A stretch of 64,000 bases of DNA from Hyphomonadaceae bacterium (GCA_016791445.1 JAEUMP010000025.1:124001-188000); one strand, 5' to 3'; positions 34,914 to 45,908 are shown, counted from the stretch's first letter. The notes: generated by a model not told the origin, from the letters alone. Translations and numbers: made by a program.

Positions 34914-36557
34914 ATGTCACTCGTCAGTCGCCTTGAATCCGCGTCCCTCGCCGTTGAGACCTACGTCGCCGCCGCCCGAGCGGCGGTCGCCGGAAAGGTG
35001 GTCAAGGCCGGCAAGGTCGATCGCCGCGCCATCGAGGCCGAGCAGCACATCGTCCACGGCTTCGCCTGGATCGCCACTTACGGCGAGGCGCTCCGCGAGG
35101 TCGCCGCCTGGGCCCGGACACTCGATGAAAAGGGGGCGCTGGGCGAAACGGAGCGGCTGCTCGCGCTGACGGTGTTCTCCGAATATTGCGCCCAGCTCGT
35201 CGGCGGCCTGCCGATGACGCAGCTCGAAATGATCCGCCCCGGCGAACTCGATCTCGACGCCGAAGCCGCGACCCTCGCCGCCGCCACCCGCGATCTCGTG
35301 CGCGAAGGCGCCGCCCGCGAAACCCGCGAAGCGCTCGCCAGACTCGTGCGCGCCGGGAAGGGGAAGGCGACGCTGGAGCAGACCGGCCTCGAAGAAGAGT
35401 TCGAACTGATCCGCGACCAGTTCCGCCGCTTCGCCGACGATCGCATCATGCCGCACGCGCACGGCTGGCACCTGCGGGATGAATTCATTCCGATGGAAAT
35501 CGTCGAGGAGATGGGCGCACTCGGCGTGTTCGGCCTGACGATCCCGGAAGACTTCGGCGGCTCCGGCATGGGCAAGACGGCGATGTGCGTGGTCTCCGAA
35601 GAATTGTCGCGCGCGTGGATCGGCGTCGGCTCGCTCGCGACGCGCTCCGAAATCGCCGCCGAGCTCATCCTCATCGGCGGCACCGACGCGCAGAAACACC
35701 ATTGGCTGCCGAAGATCGCGACGGCGGAAATCCTGCCGACAGCCGTGTTCACCGAGCCGAACACCGGCTCCGACCTCGGCTCCTTGCGCACGCGCGCGGC
35801 GCTGAACGGCGACCACTACGTCGTCACGGGAAACAAGACGTGGATCACCCACGCCGCGCGCGCCGACGTGATGACGCTGCTCGTGCGCACGAAAGCGGAC
35901 ACGACAGGCTTTGACGGCTTGTCCATGCTGCTCGCTCCCAAACAGCGCGGCGATGACGCCAACCCGTTCCCCACGCCGGGCATGACCGGCGGCGAGATCG
36001 AGGTCATCGGCTATCGCGGCATGAAGGAGTACGAAATCGGCTTCGACGGCTTTCAGGTGCCGGCGGAAAACCTTCTCGGCGGCGTGGAGGGCCAGGGCTT
36101 CAAGCAGCTCATGGCGACCTTCGAAAGCGCGCGCATCCAGACCGCCGCGCGCGCCGTGGGCGTTGCGCAGTCGGCCTTTGATCTGGGGCTTTCCTACGCG
36201 CTCGACCGCAAGCAATTCGGGCAGGAGCTTTTTGCGTTCCCGCGAGTCGCCGACAAGCTCTGCATGATGGCCGCCGAACTCATGGCCTCGCGCCAGATCA
36301 CCTATTTCGCCGCGCGCCGGAAGGACAGCGGCAAACGCTGCGATCTCGAAGCCGGCATGGCGAAACTGCTCGCCGCGCGCGTGGCGTGGGCGTCGGCCGA
36401 CAACGCGCTCCAGATCCACGGCGGCAACGGTTTCGCGATGGAATACGCCATCAGCCGCGTGCTCGCCGACGCGCGCATCCTGAACATTTTCGAAGGCGCA
36501 GGCGAAATCCAGGCGATGGTCATCGCGCGCCGCTTGCTGGAAGAGGGCGTGAACTAG
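34914..36557 (+). CDS. mcd: (2S)-methylsuccinyl-CoA dehydrogenase (acyl-CoA dehydrogenase with N-terminal extension)
   Basis: A protein of 547 residues. An extra N-terminal helical region of about 160 residues precedes a complete acyl-CoA dehydrogenase domain with FGLTIPEDFGGSG, TEPNTGSDLGSLRTRA, GNKTWITHAARAD, DRKQFGQ and IHGGNGFAMEYAISRVLADARILNIFEG. Size and the N-terminal extension match Mcd, which oxidises methylsuccinyl-CoA to mesaconyl-CoA in the ethylmalonyl-CoA pathway of acetate assimilation. AGGAG at 34904-34908 supports ATG 34914 over GTG 34893. The other pathway genes (ecm, ccr, mch) are not in the window. Confidence 0.87.
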   Translation: MSLVSRLESASLAVETYVAAARAAVAGKVVKAGKVDRRAIEAEQHIVHGFAWIATYGEALREVAAWARTLDEKGALGETERLLALTVFSEYCAQLVGGLPMTQLEMIRPGELDLDAEAATLAAATRDLVREGAARETREALARLVRAGKGKATLEQTGLEEEFELIRDQFRRFADDRIMPHAHGWHLRDEFIPMEIVEEMGALGVFGLTIPEDFGGSGMGKTAMCVVSEELSRAWIGVGSLATRSEIAAELILIGGTDAQKHHWLPKIATAEILPTAVFTEPNTGSDLGSLRTRAALNGDHYVVTGNKTWITHAARADVMTLLVRTKADTTGFDGLSMLLAPKQRGDDANPFPTPGMTGGEIEVIGYRGMKEYEIGFDGFQVPAENLLGGVEGQGFKQLMATFESARIQTAARAVGVAQSAFDLGLSYALDRKQFGQELFAFPRVADKLCMMAAELMASRQITYFAARRKDSGKRCDLEAGMAKLLAARVAWASADNALQIHGGNGFAMEYAISRVLADARILNIFEGAGEIQAMVIARRLLEEGVN

Positions 36558-36625
36558 CCTTTGCTGACGAAGCGTAAACCCTGTCGTGCTAGGGTGAACG
36601 CTCATCGCTGGCCGGAGGCTGCGGG

Positions 36626-36883
36626 ATGCGGACGCTGTTGATCGCGCTTTTGGCGCTGGCCGGTTGCGGTGCGGCGCCCGCTCACGACTATCCCGCGGAG
36701 GCCCGCGCACGCTTCGCGGAAGGTTGCCCCACGGGCGATCCGAAATGCGACTGCATGTGGGACGAAATCACCCGCACGATGACGCCCGACGACTTCGACG
36801 CCGCGATGACGCGCTTCAAGGAAAAGGGACTCATGGAGCCCAAACTCACCGCCGCGCGTCTCAAGTGCCGCGAGGCGAAATAG
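36626..36883 (+). CDS. Small lipoprotein, unknown
   Basis: A protein of 85 residues. The lipobox LAGC (Cys near residue 14) follows a short hydrophobic signal. The mature part has a Cys-rich CPTGDPKCDCMWDEI motif, then an amphipathic helix TPDDFDAAMTRFKEKGL and another Cys. Possibly disulfide-bonded in the periplasm. It ends just before the convergent recR stop. Confidence 0.65.
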   Translation: MRTLLIALLALAGCGAAPAHDYPAEARARFAEGCPTGDPKCDCMWDEITRTMTPDDFDAAMTRFKEKGLMEPKLTAARLKCREAK

Positions 36884-36884
36884 T

Positions 36885-37499
36885 CTAGAACGGCCGCCGC
36901 GAACTCAGCGCCGCGAGCAGCGTGCCGTCGTCCAGCAGTTCAAGCTCGCCGCCCACCGGCACGCCGTGCGCGAGGCGGCTCACCACCACATCGATGCCCT
37001 GCAATCGCTCGGTCAGATAATGCGCGGTCGTCTGGCCATCGACGGTCGCGTTCAGCGCGATGATGATCTCGCGCACTTCCGGCAGCGACGCGCGCTCGAC
37101 GAGCTTACCGACGCGCAGATCTTCCGGCCGCACGCCGTCGAGCGCCGAGAGCACGCCGCCGAGCACATGATACTTGCCGCGGAAGACGCCCGCGCGCTCC
37201 AGCGCCCAGACATCGCCCATGTCCGCCACCACGCAGATGATCTTCTCGTCCCGCGTCTGCGACGAACAGATGGCGCAGGGGTCCAGCGTGTCGAGCGCAC
37301 CGCACGAACTGCACGCCTTCACCTTCTCCGCCGCCTCGTTGAGCGCCTGCGCCAGCGGCAGCATCAGTCCGTCGCGCTTCTTCAGTAGCGCCAGCGCCGC
37401 GCGCTGCGCTGAACGGCGCCCAAGCCCCGGCGTCTTGGCGAGCAGATCGATCAGCCGCTCGATCTCGGGACTGACGGAGGGGAGGCGGGAATTGCGCAA
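36885..37499 (-). CDS. recR: Recombination protein RecR
   Basis: A protein of 204 residues. A helix-hairpin-helix near [12 protein letters not shown], a zinc finger with C63, C66, C75 and C78 ([16 protein letters not shown]), a Toprim domain ([28 protein letters not shown]) and a C-terminal Walker-B-like region. It works with RecF/RecO in gap repair. The start is TTG 37499; no other start fits. It is last in the dnaX-ybaB-recR operon, 7 bp after the ybaB stop. Confidence 0.96.
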   Translation of the reverse strand: MRNSRLPSVSPEIERLIDLLAKTPGLGRRSAQRAALALLKKRDGLMLPLAQALNEAAEKVKACSSCGALDTLDPCAICSSQTRDEKIICVVADMGDVWALERAGVFRGKYHVLGGVLSALDGVRPEDLRVGKLVERASLPEVREIIIALNATVDGQTTAHYLTERLQGIDVVVSRLAHGVPVGGELELLDDGTLLAALSSRRPF

Positions 37500-37506
37500 G
37501 GTGCGA

Positions 37507-37826
37507 TCAAAACGGAAGCTTGAAGCCCGGCAGCACGCCGAGGCCGCCGGAGATGGATTTCATCTCTTCGTTCTGCGCTTCCTCGAGCTTGCGGCGCGCG
37601 TCGTCATGCGCGGCCTTCACGAGATCCTCGACGATCTCCTTCTCCTCGGCCTTCAACAGCGAAGCGTCGATATTCACCGAGAGAAGCGCGGTCTTTCCGG
37701 AGAGGCGCACCTTCACCAGACCGCCGCCCGCCGCGCCTTCCACTTCCATGGCCGCGAGCTTCGTCTCCGCTTCGGCGATCTTGGCCTGCATGGCCTGCGC
37801 CTGGCGCATGATCTGGGAGATGTCCT

Positions 37827-37830
<4 letters not shown>
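37507..37830 (-). CDS. ybaB: YbaB/EbfC family nucleoid-associated protein
   Basis: A protein of 107 residues. The family pattern is clear: an N-terminal coiled coil ([32 protein letters not shown]), then the [17 protein letters not shown] strands and the [13 protein letters not shown] ending. It dimerises and binds DNA. It overlaps the dnaX stop by 4 bp (ATGA) and precedes recR, the conserved bacterial trio. Confidence 0.96.
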
Positions 37831-39536
<1,706 letters not shown>

Positions 39537-39562
39537 CAGCGCGAGATACGGGAATCAGGGGG

Positions 39563-41644
39563 CTATTTGGTCTTCGGGGCGCCCTTGGGCGCCTCAAGGC
39601 TCTGATTGATCTTGGCGACGTCGGGTCCTGCTAGACGCATGCAGTAACTTACGAAAGAAGTGACTTCCGCCGGCCGTCGCCCATAGCGTTCCTGGAATGC
39701 ATAGCCCCCGGCTATCGCCTGAGAGCTACGTCCTTCCGGCAATGCTCGTTGGTTCAGAAACGCTGGGTCGCGAAACAGGGACACCGCGCCGAAGTTGATG
39801 GCGAGATTCATCAGATCAGCGGCGGAATGGCTCCGGCCGCCGATCGTGATCGGCCCGGCGGACGCCGCCATGCGCAGACCATGAGCGGCGCTGGAGCACT
39901 TCAGCATGTAGTCCGAACGCGCCTGGTCCGTCGGAAGGCCTGCGCCGCCGGGCGGGCCGTCCCGAAACGTCGGCGGACGGAGGTCCGCAGCGAGTGCATT
40001 GGCGGCTTCTCGCGCCATGAAGTCCCGGGCATTGTTCTCTGCGGCGGCGATGACCGACGGACACGCCCTGTCGAGCTCTTGCAGCCGTTGTGTCGTCAGC
40101 ACTCCCGGACGCGCGCGATCGCGCATCAGCGCCTTCACCACATCGCTCGACTCGCGCACGGAGTAGGCGCGGTCGAGCACGCCGCGACCATGCGCGGATT
40201 GCACGGTCATCGAGAAGTTGGTCAGCGTGTTCAGTTCGAGCGCCGCGAGCTTCGCCTTCTGATCTTGTGATAGGCTCGCCTGCGGCGTTCGCATGATGCG
40301 CGCGGTGCAGTCCACCTGATTGCGGAAGCTGGTGTCGTTCGCATGCCAATAGCTTGCGAATTCGGCGACCGTCGATCGCGGCTGGGTCGTGGCGGGTCTT
40401 GCGGTCGGGGATGCGGCGGGCGCCGGCGTCGCGGGTCGCGGCGTCGGAGTCGTGACCGGCAGGGTCGCGGCGGGAGTCGCTGGTCGCGCTGTCGATGACT
40501 GCCCTGGCGCGGGCGCCAGCGGTTGGGTCAGCGCGCCATCGCGCCAAATGCCCGCGCGCAGGACGCGACCCTCCCTGCTCCACTCGACGCCTACGCCGTG
40601 CTCCCGACCCTGATCATTGAATTCGCCTTCGAAACGTCGGCCGTTTGCGCTGATGTGGCTCCTCGGGCCGGTACTCTTCCCATCCGCGAAGAAGGATGTG
40701 ATCGAGGCGCCATCGCCGAAGCGCGAAATGTGTGCGCCTTCCCTGCGTCCGGTTCGAAACTCGCCAAGTCGCTTCATCATGCGACCGTCGCTTTCCTTCA
40801 GATTGGCGACAGCGAGACCGTTGACCGCACCATTGCTGAACTGCCCGACATAGGATTCACCCGCTCGTTCGTGGGGCGCGTTGAAGGAGAGCTTTCCGTA
40901 GCCGTTCCAGCTGCCGTCAATCCAGCCGCCCTCATACACCCGGCCATTGCCGCTGTGATCGACGGCGTACCCCGGTTCGCTGCGGCGCGCCCGCGCTGCG
41001 GCATCCTCCGCGAGGCGCACGCCATCTTCCGCGCGGCGCGCGGCCGCTTCCGCTTCGCGCCGGATTTCGCGCGCCCGTTCGGCGGTCGCGCGAACCGTCG
41101 GATGCAGCGCATTCAGGGAGAAGGCCGGGTAAGTCGGCGCCGGTGAGGTCGCGGGTGTCGCGGTTGCGGCGCCGCCGCCTGTCCGACGTCCGGGCAATGC
41201 CGACACCGTGGAACTGAACAACGGGCCCGCGCCGGGATCGGTGGAGCGCTTGCGCAGAGAGTTGCTGGAGCAACGCGGGTGATTGTAGTAGGCGCCCGTC
41301 ATCGACTGGCCATCGGCGCTCACCTGAAAGCGGATCGAAAATCCGCCGGTTGAAAAGCCCGTGCCCTGCAGCGCCTGTGCGGTGAAGGTGCGGTTCGCCG
41401 CATCAACTGCGGTAATGCGGAAATCCAGATCGCCGCAAGTGAAGGCGTTGCACCACCGTTCGCTCACCCAGCTTCGCGACGGGTCCGCCGTACTGATGCG
41501 GAATGTCGTCGAGCTGTTGCCGCAATAGCTGCCCTGCCAGGTCCCGTTGATCTCGCGCTCGATCGCGAACGAGGGCGCTGCAACGCCCACGAATGCTGTC
41601 GCGAATGCGAGAATTGCGGCTGCTCGGCCCCAGTTGATCCCCAT
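39563..41644 (-). CDS. Large exported protein with MORN-like repeats
   Basis: A protein of 693 residues. A signal peptide (MGINWGRAAAILAFATAFVGVAAPSFA) and an N-terminal Cys-containing beta domain come first. A Lys/Arg/Glu-rich helical segment at about 205-240 leads into MORN-like repeats (GRVYEGGWIDGSWNGYGKLSF, GESYVGQFSNGAVNGLA, RRFEGEFNDQGREHGVGV) at about 250-385. A Pro/Thr-rich linker (about 405-455) and a helical C-terminal domain of about 230 residues with several Cys follow. AGGAGGGG precedes ATG 41644. Function unknown; it sits between the SRP RNA and dnaX. Confidence 0.78.
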   Translation of the reverse strand: MGINWGRAAAILAFATAFVGVAAPSFAIEREINGTWQGSYCGNSSTTFRISTADPSRSWVSERWCNAFTCGDLDFRITAVDAANRTFTAQALQGTGFSTGGFSIRFQVSADGQSMTGAYYNHPRCSSNSLRKRSTDPGAGPLFSSTVSALPGRRTGGGAATATPATSPAPTYPAFSLNALHPTVRATAERAREIRREAEAAARRAEDGVRLAEDAAARARRSEPGYAVDHSGNGRVYEGGWIDGSWNGYGKLSFNAPHERAGESYVGQFSNGAVNGLAVANLKESDGRMMKRLGEFRTGRREGAHISRFGDGASITSFFADGKSTGPRSHISANGRRFEGEFNDQGREHGVGVEWSREGRVLRAGIWRDGALTQPLAPAPGQSSTARPATPAATLPVTTPTPRPATPAPAASPTARPATTQPRSTVAEFASYWHANDTSFRNQVDCTARIMRTPQASLSQDQKAKLAALELNTLTNFSMTVQSAHGRGVLDRAYSVRESSDVVKALMRDRARPGVLTTQRLQELDRACPSVIAAAENNARDFMAREAANALAADLRPPTFRDGPPGGAGLPTDQARSDYMLKCSSAAHGLRMAASAGPITIGGRSHSAADLMNLAINFGAVSLFRDPAFLNQRALPEGRSSQAIAGGYAFQERYGRRPAEVTSFVSYCMRLAGPDVAKINQSLEAPKGAPKTK

Positions 41645-41740
41645 CGCCCCCTCCTGATCCAACGGGGGGAAATTCTCCGAACGCTCGAGGGTTCGCAAGC
41701 ATGCTTGCGAACAACAGGTCGTGCGCGAGCGATGAGGGTA

Positions 41741-41831
41741 CAGACAGGACGGCGACCCGAGCACTACCCGTTGCGGCTGCTTCCTTCCGGACCTGACCGG
41801 GTTGGCGGGGCGACCGTCCACCGCCTGTCTG
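41741..41831 (-). ncRNA. ffs: Signal recognition particle 4.5S RNA (small type)
   Basis: On the minus strand the conserved apical loop GGTCAGGTCCGGAAGGAAGC is present, with the GGAA tetraloop and symmetric loop that bind Ffh. The flanks pair into a long hairpin closed by CAGACAGG (41741-41748) and CCTGTCTG (41824-41831). The size, about 91 nt, fits the small bacterial SRP RNA. Exact ends are uncertain by a few bases. Confidence 0.92.
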
Positions 41832-41880
41832 CGTCGCGCATATCGCCTCTCGCCGCGCCGGGCGCAAGGCGCCGCGCCGC

Positions 41881-41921
41881 TGGACCGATTGGTCTATCCG
41901 AGATATAGACCGATTGGTCTA
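41881..41921 (+). promoter_or_regulatory. Double NemR-type operator on the PaaI-TetR promoter
   Basis: Two 16-bp boxes, TGGACCGATTGGTCTA (41881-41896) and TAGACCGATTGGTCTA (41906-41921), 25 bp apart. The second is a perfect TAGACC-N4-GGTCTA, the box reported for E. coli NemR. A candidate -10 TATAGA (41904-41909) overlaps box 2, and the -35 position (41881-41886) falls in box 1, so binding should block transcription. Confidence 0.72.
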
Positions 41922-41935
41922 CCAAGGAGCCCCTC

Positions 41936-42358
41936 TTGTCCGAAGCGCCACCTGCGGGGTTTGCACCCCATTTTCGCAAGAGCCCCGTCACCGACCCGTG
42001 GGAGCCGCTCTTTTCGCGCACCTCTCCGGACGGGGTGGAAATCGGGTTCCGCGCGGCGGCGGCGCACTGCAATTCGCGCGGTTTCGTCCATGGCGGGGTG
42101 ATCGCGGCGCTGGCGGACAACGCGCTCGGCCTGTCGGTGGGCGAAAGCCTGCGCGGACAGGGGGAGGCAGCGCCCGGTGGGTTGGTCACGGTATCGCTTA
42201 CCCTGGACTATCTCGCCACGGCGCGGATCGGGCAGTGGGTCGCGGTGCGCCCGCGCGTGCTCAAGGCAGGGCGGAATCTCGGATTTGCAGACGCCGTCGT
42301 CGTCGCCGACGATGCGCCGGTCGCGCGGGCGAGCGCCTCCTTCAAGGTGCTGGCTTGA
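41936..42358 (+). CDS. PaaI family thioesterase
   Basis: A hotdog-fold protein of 140 residues: AAAHCNSRGFVHGGVIAALADNALGLSVG carries the HGG and Asp active-site elements, then LVTVSLTLDYLATARIGQWV. The start is TTG 41936 with AAGGAG at 41924-41929. It is followed by a TetR gene with a TTGA overlap, so the two form an operon under the NemR-type boxes. The third PaaI-like enzyme in the window. Confidence 0.88.
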   Translation: MSEAPPAGFAPHFRKSPVTDPWEPLFSRTSPDGVEIGFRAAAAHCNSRGFVHGGVIAALADNALGLSVGESLRGQGEAAPGGLVTVSLTLDYLATARIGQWVAVRPRVLKAGRNLGFADAVVVADDAPVARASASFKVLA

Positions 42359-42963
42359 GCGCGCTGGCGCCGGGGCGCGAGCGCATTCTCGCGGCCGCGC
42401 GCGATCTCTTTCAGCGCAAGGGCTTTCACGCGGTCGGGCTCAGCGAGATTCTCGCCGCCGCCAAGGCGCCGAAAGGCGTGCTCTACCACCACTTTCCCGA
42501 AGGCAAGGACGCGCTCGGCGCCGCGGCGGTGCGTGGCATCGGCGATGACGTGACGGCCTATATCGCTGCACGTCGCGCGGAGGGCGCAAGCGGCGAAGGG
42601 ATTGTGACGGCGCTCGCCGCCATGAGCGCGCGCTTCATGGCCCGCGAAGGGTTCGCCTGGAGCCCGCTGATCGCGGCCGTCGCGCATCAAGCCGGTCCGG
42701 ATACGCCGCGTCTCGCGGAGGCCCTGGTTGAGACCCACGCCGCCTGGCGCAACGAGCTGGCGCGGACGTTCGAAATGCAGGGCGCGCCCGAAGCGACCGC
42801 GCGCAGCCTGGCGGCGACCGCCATAGCGCTGCTCGAAGGCGCCGCGATCGTCGCAAGGATCGAACGCGATACCGCGCCGCTCGACGCCGTGGGCGGCCAG
42901 GTCGCCCGTCTCGCGGCGCTTGAACAGGGGCGTTCGCTTGACGTTCCGGGCGGGCCTTCATAA
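42355..42963 (+). CDS. TetR family transcriptional regulator (NemR/YxaF-like)
   Basis: A protein of 202 residues from TTG 42355, which overlaps the preceding stop as TTGA. The N-terminal helix-turn-helix is [46 protein letters not shown]; the [10 protein letters not shown] turn is typical of the YxaF/NemR-like branch. NemR senses electrophiles through a Cys in E. coli; no Cys is visible in this protein, so its ligand must differ. Likely autorepresses the operon. Confidence 0.87.
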   Translation: MSALAPGRERILAAARDLFQRKGFHAVGLSEILAAAKAPKGVLYHHFPEGKDALGAAAVRGIGDDVTAYIAARRAEGASGEGIVTALAAMSARFMAREGFAWSPLIAAVAHQAGPDTPRLAEALVETHAAWRNELARTFEMQGAPEATARSLAATAIALLEGAAIVARIERDTAPLDAVGGQVARLAALEQGRSLDVPGGPS

Positions 42964-42973
42964 CTCTCCGGGC

Positions 42974-43492
42974 ATGGCCATCCGCGAGATCATCACCGTT
43001 CCGAACCCCTTGCTGAAGGAGGTTTCGAAGCCCGTCGAAGGCGGCATCACCGACGAGCATCGCCGGCTGATGGATGACATGCTGGAGACCATGTACGATG
43101 CCCCCGGCGTCGGTCTCGCGGCTATCCAGATCGGCGTGCCGCTGCGCATCATCGTGATGGACATCTCCGGCAAGGACGACGCGCGCGAGCCGCGCTATTT
43201 CGTGAACCCGGAAATCACCTGGCGTTCGGAAGAGCTGAAGAGCTGGGAAGAGGGCTGCCTCTCGGTCCCCGAGATTTATGACGAGGTGGATCGCCCGGCG
43301 CGCGTGAAGGTGAAGTATCTCGACTACAACGGGAAAGAGGTCGAGGAGGAGGCGGACGGCCTCTTCGCGGTCTGCATCCAGCACGAGATGGACCATCTCG
43401 AAGGCGTCGTCTTCCTCGATCACCTCTCGCGGCTGAAGCGCGACAGCGCGATCCGCAAGGTCAAGAAGGCGCAGAAGTTCGAAGCAGCCTGA
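42974..43492 (+). CDS. def: Peptide deformylase
   Basis: A protein of 172 residues. All three PDF motifs are intact: [10 protein letters not shown] (45-54), EGCLSVP with Cys95 as metal ligand, and QHEMDH with His137, Glu138 and His141. It removes the formyl group from nascent peptides. It is separated by only 10 bp from the TetR gene and precedes fmt by about 800 bp with a CADD-like gene between. Confidence 0.97.
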   Translation: MAIREIITVPNPLLKEVSKPVEGGITDEHRRLMDDMLETMYDAPGVGLAAIQIGVPLRIIVMDISGKDDAREPRYFVNPEITWRSEELKSWEEGCLSVPEIYDEVDRPARVKVKYLDYNGKEVEEEADGLFAVCIQHEMDHLEGVVFLDHLSRLKRDSAIRKVKKAQKFEAA

Positions 43493-43587
43493 TCGTATCG
43501 CGCTGGCGCCTTTCGCGCCGCACAATCACCCGCTAGGAATATTGCGCGCGCCGCGAGAATGCGAGCGCCTGAGCAAGGGGATCTTTC

Positions 43588-44280
43588 ATGGCCGACGGCT
43601 TCACCGCACTTTCGACCTCCGCCGCTATCGACCTGCGCGTCGCCGCGAAAGCGATGCTCGCGCATCCCTTCTATCAGGCGTGGACCGCCGGCACGCTGAG
43701 CGCAGACACGCTGCGCGAGTACGCCAAGCAGTATTTCCATCACGTCGAAGCGTTCCCGCAGGCGGTGAGCGCCGTGCACGCGAACTGCCCGGATCGCGAC
43801 GGTCGCAAGCTTCTCGCGGAGAACCTTGCGGAAGAGGAAGGCCTCGGCGAAGGCAAGTCCGATCACGCGCAGCTCTGGCTCGATTTCGCCGCCGGCATGG
43901 GCGCCGACGAGGCTGCGGTGCGCGCCGTGAAGCTCAACCCGGAGACGCAGGCGCTGATCGACGCGTTCCGCACGCTCTCGCGCAAGTCGTACGCCGCAGG
44001 CCTCGGCGCGCTCTATGCGTATGAAAGCCAACTGCCGGCGGTCGCGACGACGAAGATCGAAGGCCTCGACAAGTTCTACGGCGTGAACGACGCGGATTGC
44101 ATTCGCTTCTTCCGCGTGCATGAAGCCGCCGACGTGGAGCACAGCGAAGTCTGCCGGACGCTGCTCGACCGCCTGCCGGAAGGCGAACGCGCCGAAGCCA
44201 TCGAAGCCGCCGACCAGCTGGCCCGCGCGCTGTCTGGCTTCCTCGACGGCGTCGCGCGCGAAGCGGGCATGACCTGCTGA
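43588..44280 (+). CDS. CADD-like diiron/heme-oxygenase-fold protein, candidate self-sacrificing pABA synthase
   Basis: A protein of 230 residues in the TenA/PqqC-like helical fold. It begins with LRVAAKAMLAHPFYQAW (Tyr29) and carries an EEEGLGEGKSDHAQLW block (Glu84, His93). Glu146 lies in YAYESQ, Lys156 in TTKIEG and the HxxxDxxH motif is H178-D182-H185. As I recall it, Chlamydia CADD uses Glu81, His88, Glu142, His174, Asp178 and His181 as metal ligands, with Tyr27 and Lys152 implicated in para-aminobenzoate formation. The spacings match here apart from a two-residue insertion before the first His. It sits between def and fmt; the link to formyl-THF supply is suggestive. Confidence 0.8.
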   Translation: MADGFTALSTSAAIDLRVAAKAMLAHPFYQAWTAGTLSADTLREYAKQYFHHVEAFPQAVSAVHANCPDRDGRKLLAENLAEEEGLGEGKSDHAQLWLDFAAGMGADEAAVRAVKLNPETQALIDAFRTLSRKSYAAGLGALYAYESQLPAVATTKIEGLDKFYGVNDADCIRFFRVHEAADVEHSEVCRTLLDRLPEGERAEAIEAADQLARALSGFLDGVAREAGMTC

Positions 44281-44306
44281 TTGCCTGAATTGAAGGACGG
44301 CGAGAC

Positions 44307-45239
44307 ATGACCGCCCGCATCGCGTTCATGGGCTCGCCGGACTTCGCCGTTCCGGCGCTGTCGGAATTGCTCGCGCGCGGGCGCAATGTCGTGTGCGTCT
44401 ATTCGCAGCCGCCGCGTCCCGCAGGTCGCGGCCAGCAATTGCGCAAGACGCCTGTGCATGCCTTCGCCGAAGCGCGCGGCATCGATGTGCGCACGCCGAA
44501 ATCGCTGAAGAAGGCGCCGGAGCAGGAAGCGTTTGCCGCGCTCGACCTCGATCTCGCGGTCGTCGTCGCCTACGGCCTCATCCTGCCCAGGCCCATCCTC
44601 GACGCGCCGCGCTTCGGTTGCGTGAACCTGCACGGCTCGCTGCTGCCGCGCTGGCGGGGCGCAGCGCCGATACAGCGAGCGCTGATGGCCGGAGATGCAA
44701 TGACCGGCGTGCAGGTCATGCAGATGGAGGAGGGGCTGGACACGGGGCCCGTCTTCGCGACCGCGACCACGCTGATCGATGTCGACGACACCGCGCAGAC
44801 CCTGCATGACCGCCTCGCGACCCTGGGCGCGCCGCTTCTCGCCGATACCGTCGATGCGATCCTCTCCGGCGCCGCGCGCGCGGTCCCTCAAGGCGAAGAG
44901 GGCGTCACCTACGCAAAAAAAATCGATCCCGCCGAGGCGCGCATCGACTGGACGCGCCCCGCGCGCGAGGTGGATCTGCAGATCCGCGGGCTCGCACCGT
45001 TTCCCGGCGCATGGTTTGAAGTGCCCGGCGAAAAAGGTCCCGTGCGCATGAAGGCGCTCATGTCGCGCACCGGGCTGGGCGCGGGCCCGCCGGGCGAATT
45101 GCTCGACGACAATCTGCTGGTGGCCTGCGGCGAAGAGGCCGTGCGCCTGCTGCGCGTCCAGCGCGAGGGGCGCCAGGCCATGGAGGCGTCGGATTTCCAA
45201 CGCGGCGCGCCCCTGCTTGCGGGCTTCCGCTTCCGCTGA
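44307..45239 (+). CDS. fmt: Methionyl-tRNA formyltransferase
   Basis: A protein of 310 residues. The formyltransferase domain has [11 protein letters not shown] at the start, the catalytic triad Asn107, His109 ([17 protein letters not shown]) and Asp145, and the C-terminal tRNA-binding domain with [11 protein letters not shown] at its beginning. It uses 10-formyl-THF to formylate initiator Met-tRNA. Classic def-fmt grouping, here with a CADD-like gene inserted. Confidence 0.97.
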   Translation: MTARIAFMGSPDFAVPALSELLARGRNVVCVYSQPPRPAGRGQQLRKTPVHAFAEARGIDVRTPKSLKKAPEQEAFAALDLDLAVVVAYGLILPRPILDAPRFGCVNLHGSLLPRWRGAAPIQRALMAGDAMTGVQVMQMEEGLDTGPVFATATTLIDVDDTAQTLHDRLATLGAPLLADTVDAILSGAARAVPQGEEGVTYAKKIDPAEARIDWTRPAREVDLQIRGLAPFPGAWFEVPGEKGPVRMKALMSRTGLGAGPPGELLDDNLLVACGEEAVRLLRVQREGRQAMEASDFQRGAPLLAGFRFR

Positions 45240-45280
45240 TCCGCCGATAAATTTTCAACCGACAACGGGAGGCGAGGACG

Positions 45281-45877
45281 GTGCGGACACTGATTGCTGC
45301 GGCCTGCACGATGCTGCTCGCCGGCGCGTGCACGGTCGCCGACAGCGGCGACCCACCGGAGGCGGCGACGCCCGTCGCTGCGAACGCCAGCGCGCTCACG
45401 CGCGATGCGCGCCGCTGGGACGCCGTCACCGACTCCTCGCGCGCCGTCACTGGCCCGCTCGCGCTCTACGAGACTGACTATCCCCCCGCCACCGATCCCC
45501 GGACCAAGGCGGCCATCGGCGCTTCGGTGACGACCTCGGTGTTCACCTCCCTGCAGGGCCATGTCGTCACGACCGTCGCCAGCGGCGCGGTGGACGGCGG
45601 CGCGATCATCCTCGACGAGGCGCGGCGGAACACCAATCTCTCGGCGTACCTGTCGGTGCCGCGCGATGCGGTGCTCTCGCTCTACACCGTGCTGGACGAA
45701 GGGCCCGCCGACACGCCGAAGCTCTGCGGCGAGACGCGGCCGACCGCCTATCTCGTTGTATGGCGTCTCGAAGGCGGGGCGGACATGAAGCTGTTGCCGG
45801 TCACCGGCGCCGCGCCCGGCACGTCGGGATCCACCGCATGCGCGGTCTTCGACTATCGCGGCGGCGGCGCGGGGTGA
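45281..45877 (+). CDS. Putative lipoprotein, unknown
   Basis: A protein of 198 residues with a GTG start and strong purine Shine-Dalgarno (GGGAGGCGAGGAC). The signal leads to a lipobox-like AGAC (Cys near residue 17). The mature part has two further Cys near the C-terminus (KLCGETRP, STACAVFDY) that may pair. No domain recognised. It lies between fmt and truA on the same strand. Confidence 0.68.
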   Translation: MRTLIAAACTMLLAGACTVADSGDPPEAATPVAANASALTRDARRWDAVTDSSRAVTGPLALYETDYPPATDPRTKAAIGASVTTSVFTSLQGHVVTTVASGAVDGGAIILDEARRNTNLSAYLSVPRDAVLSLYTVLDEGPADTPKLCGETRPTAYLVVWRLEGGADMKLLPVTGAAPGTSGSTACAVFDYRGGGAG

Positions 45878-45908
45878 GGCCCCGCAAGCGACGTGCTAGG
45901 GCGTGCGG

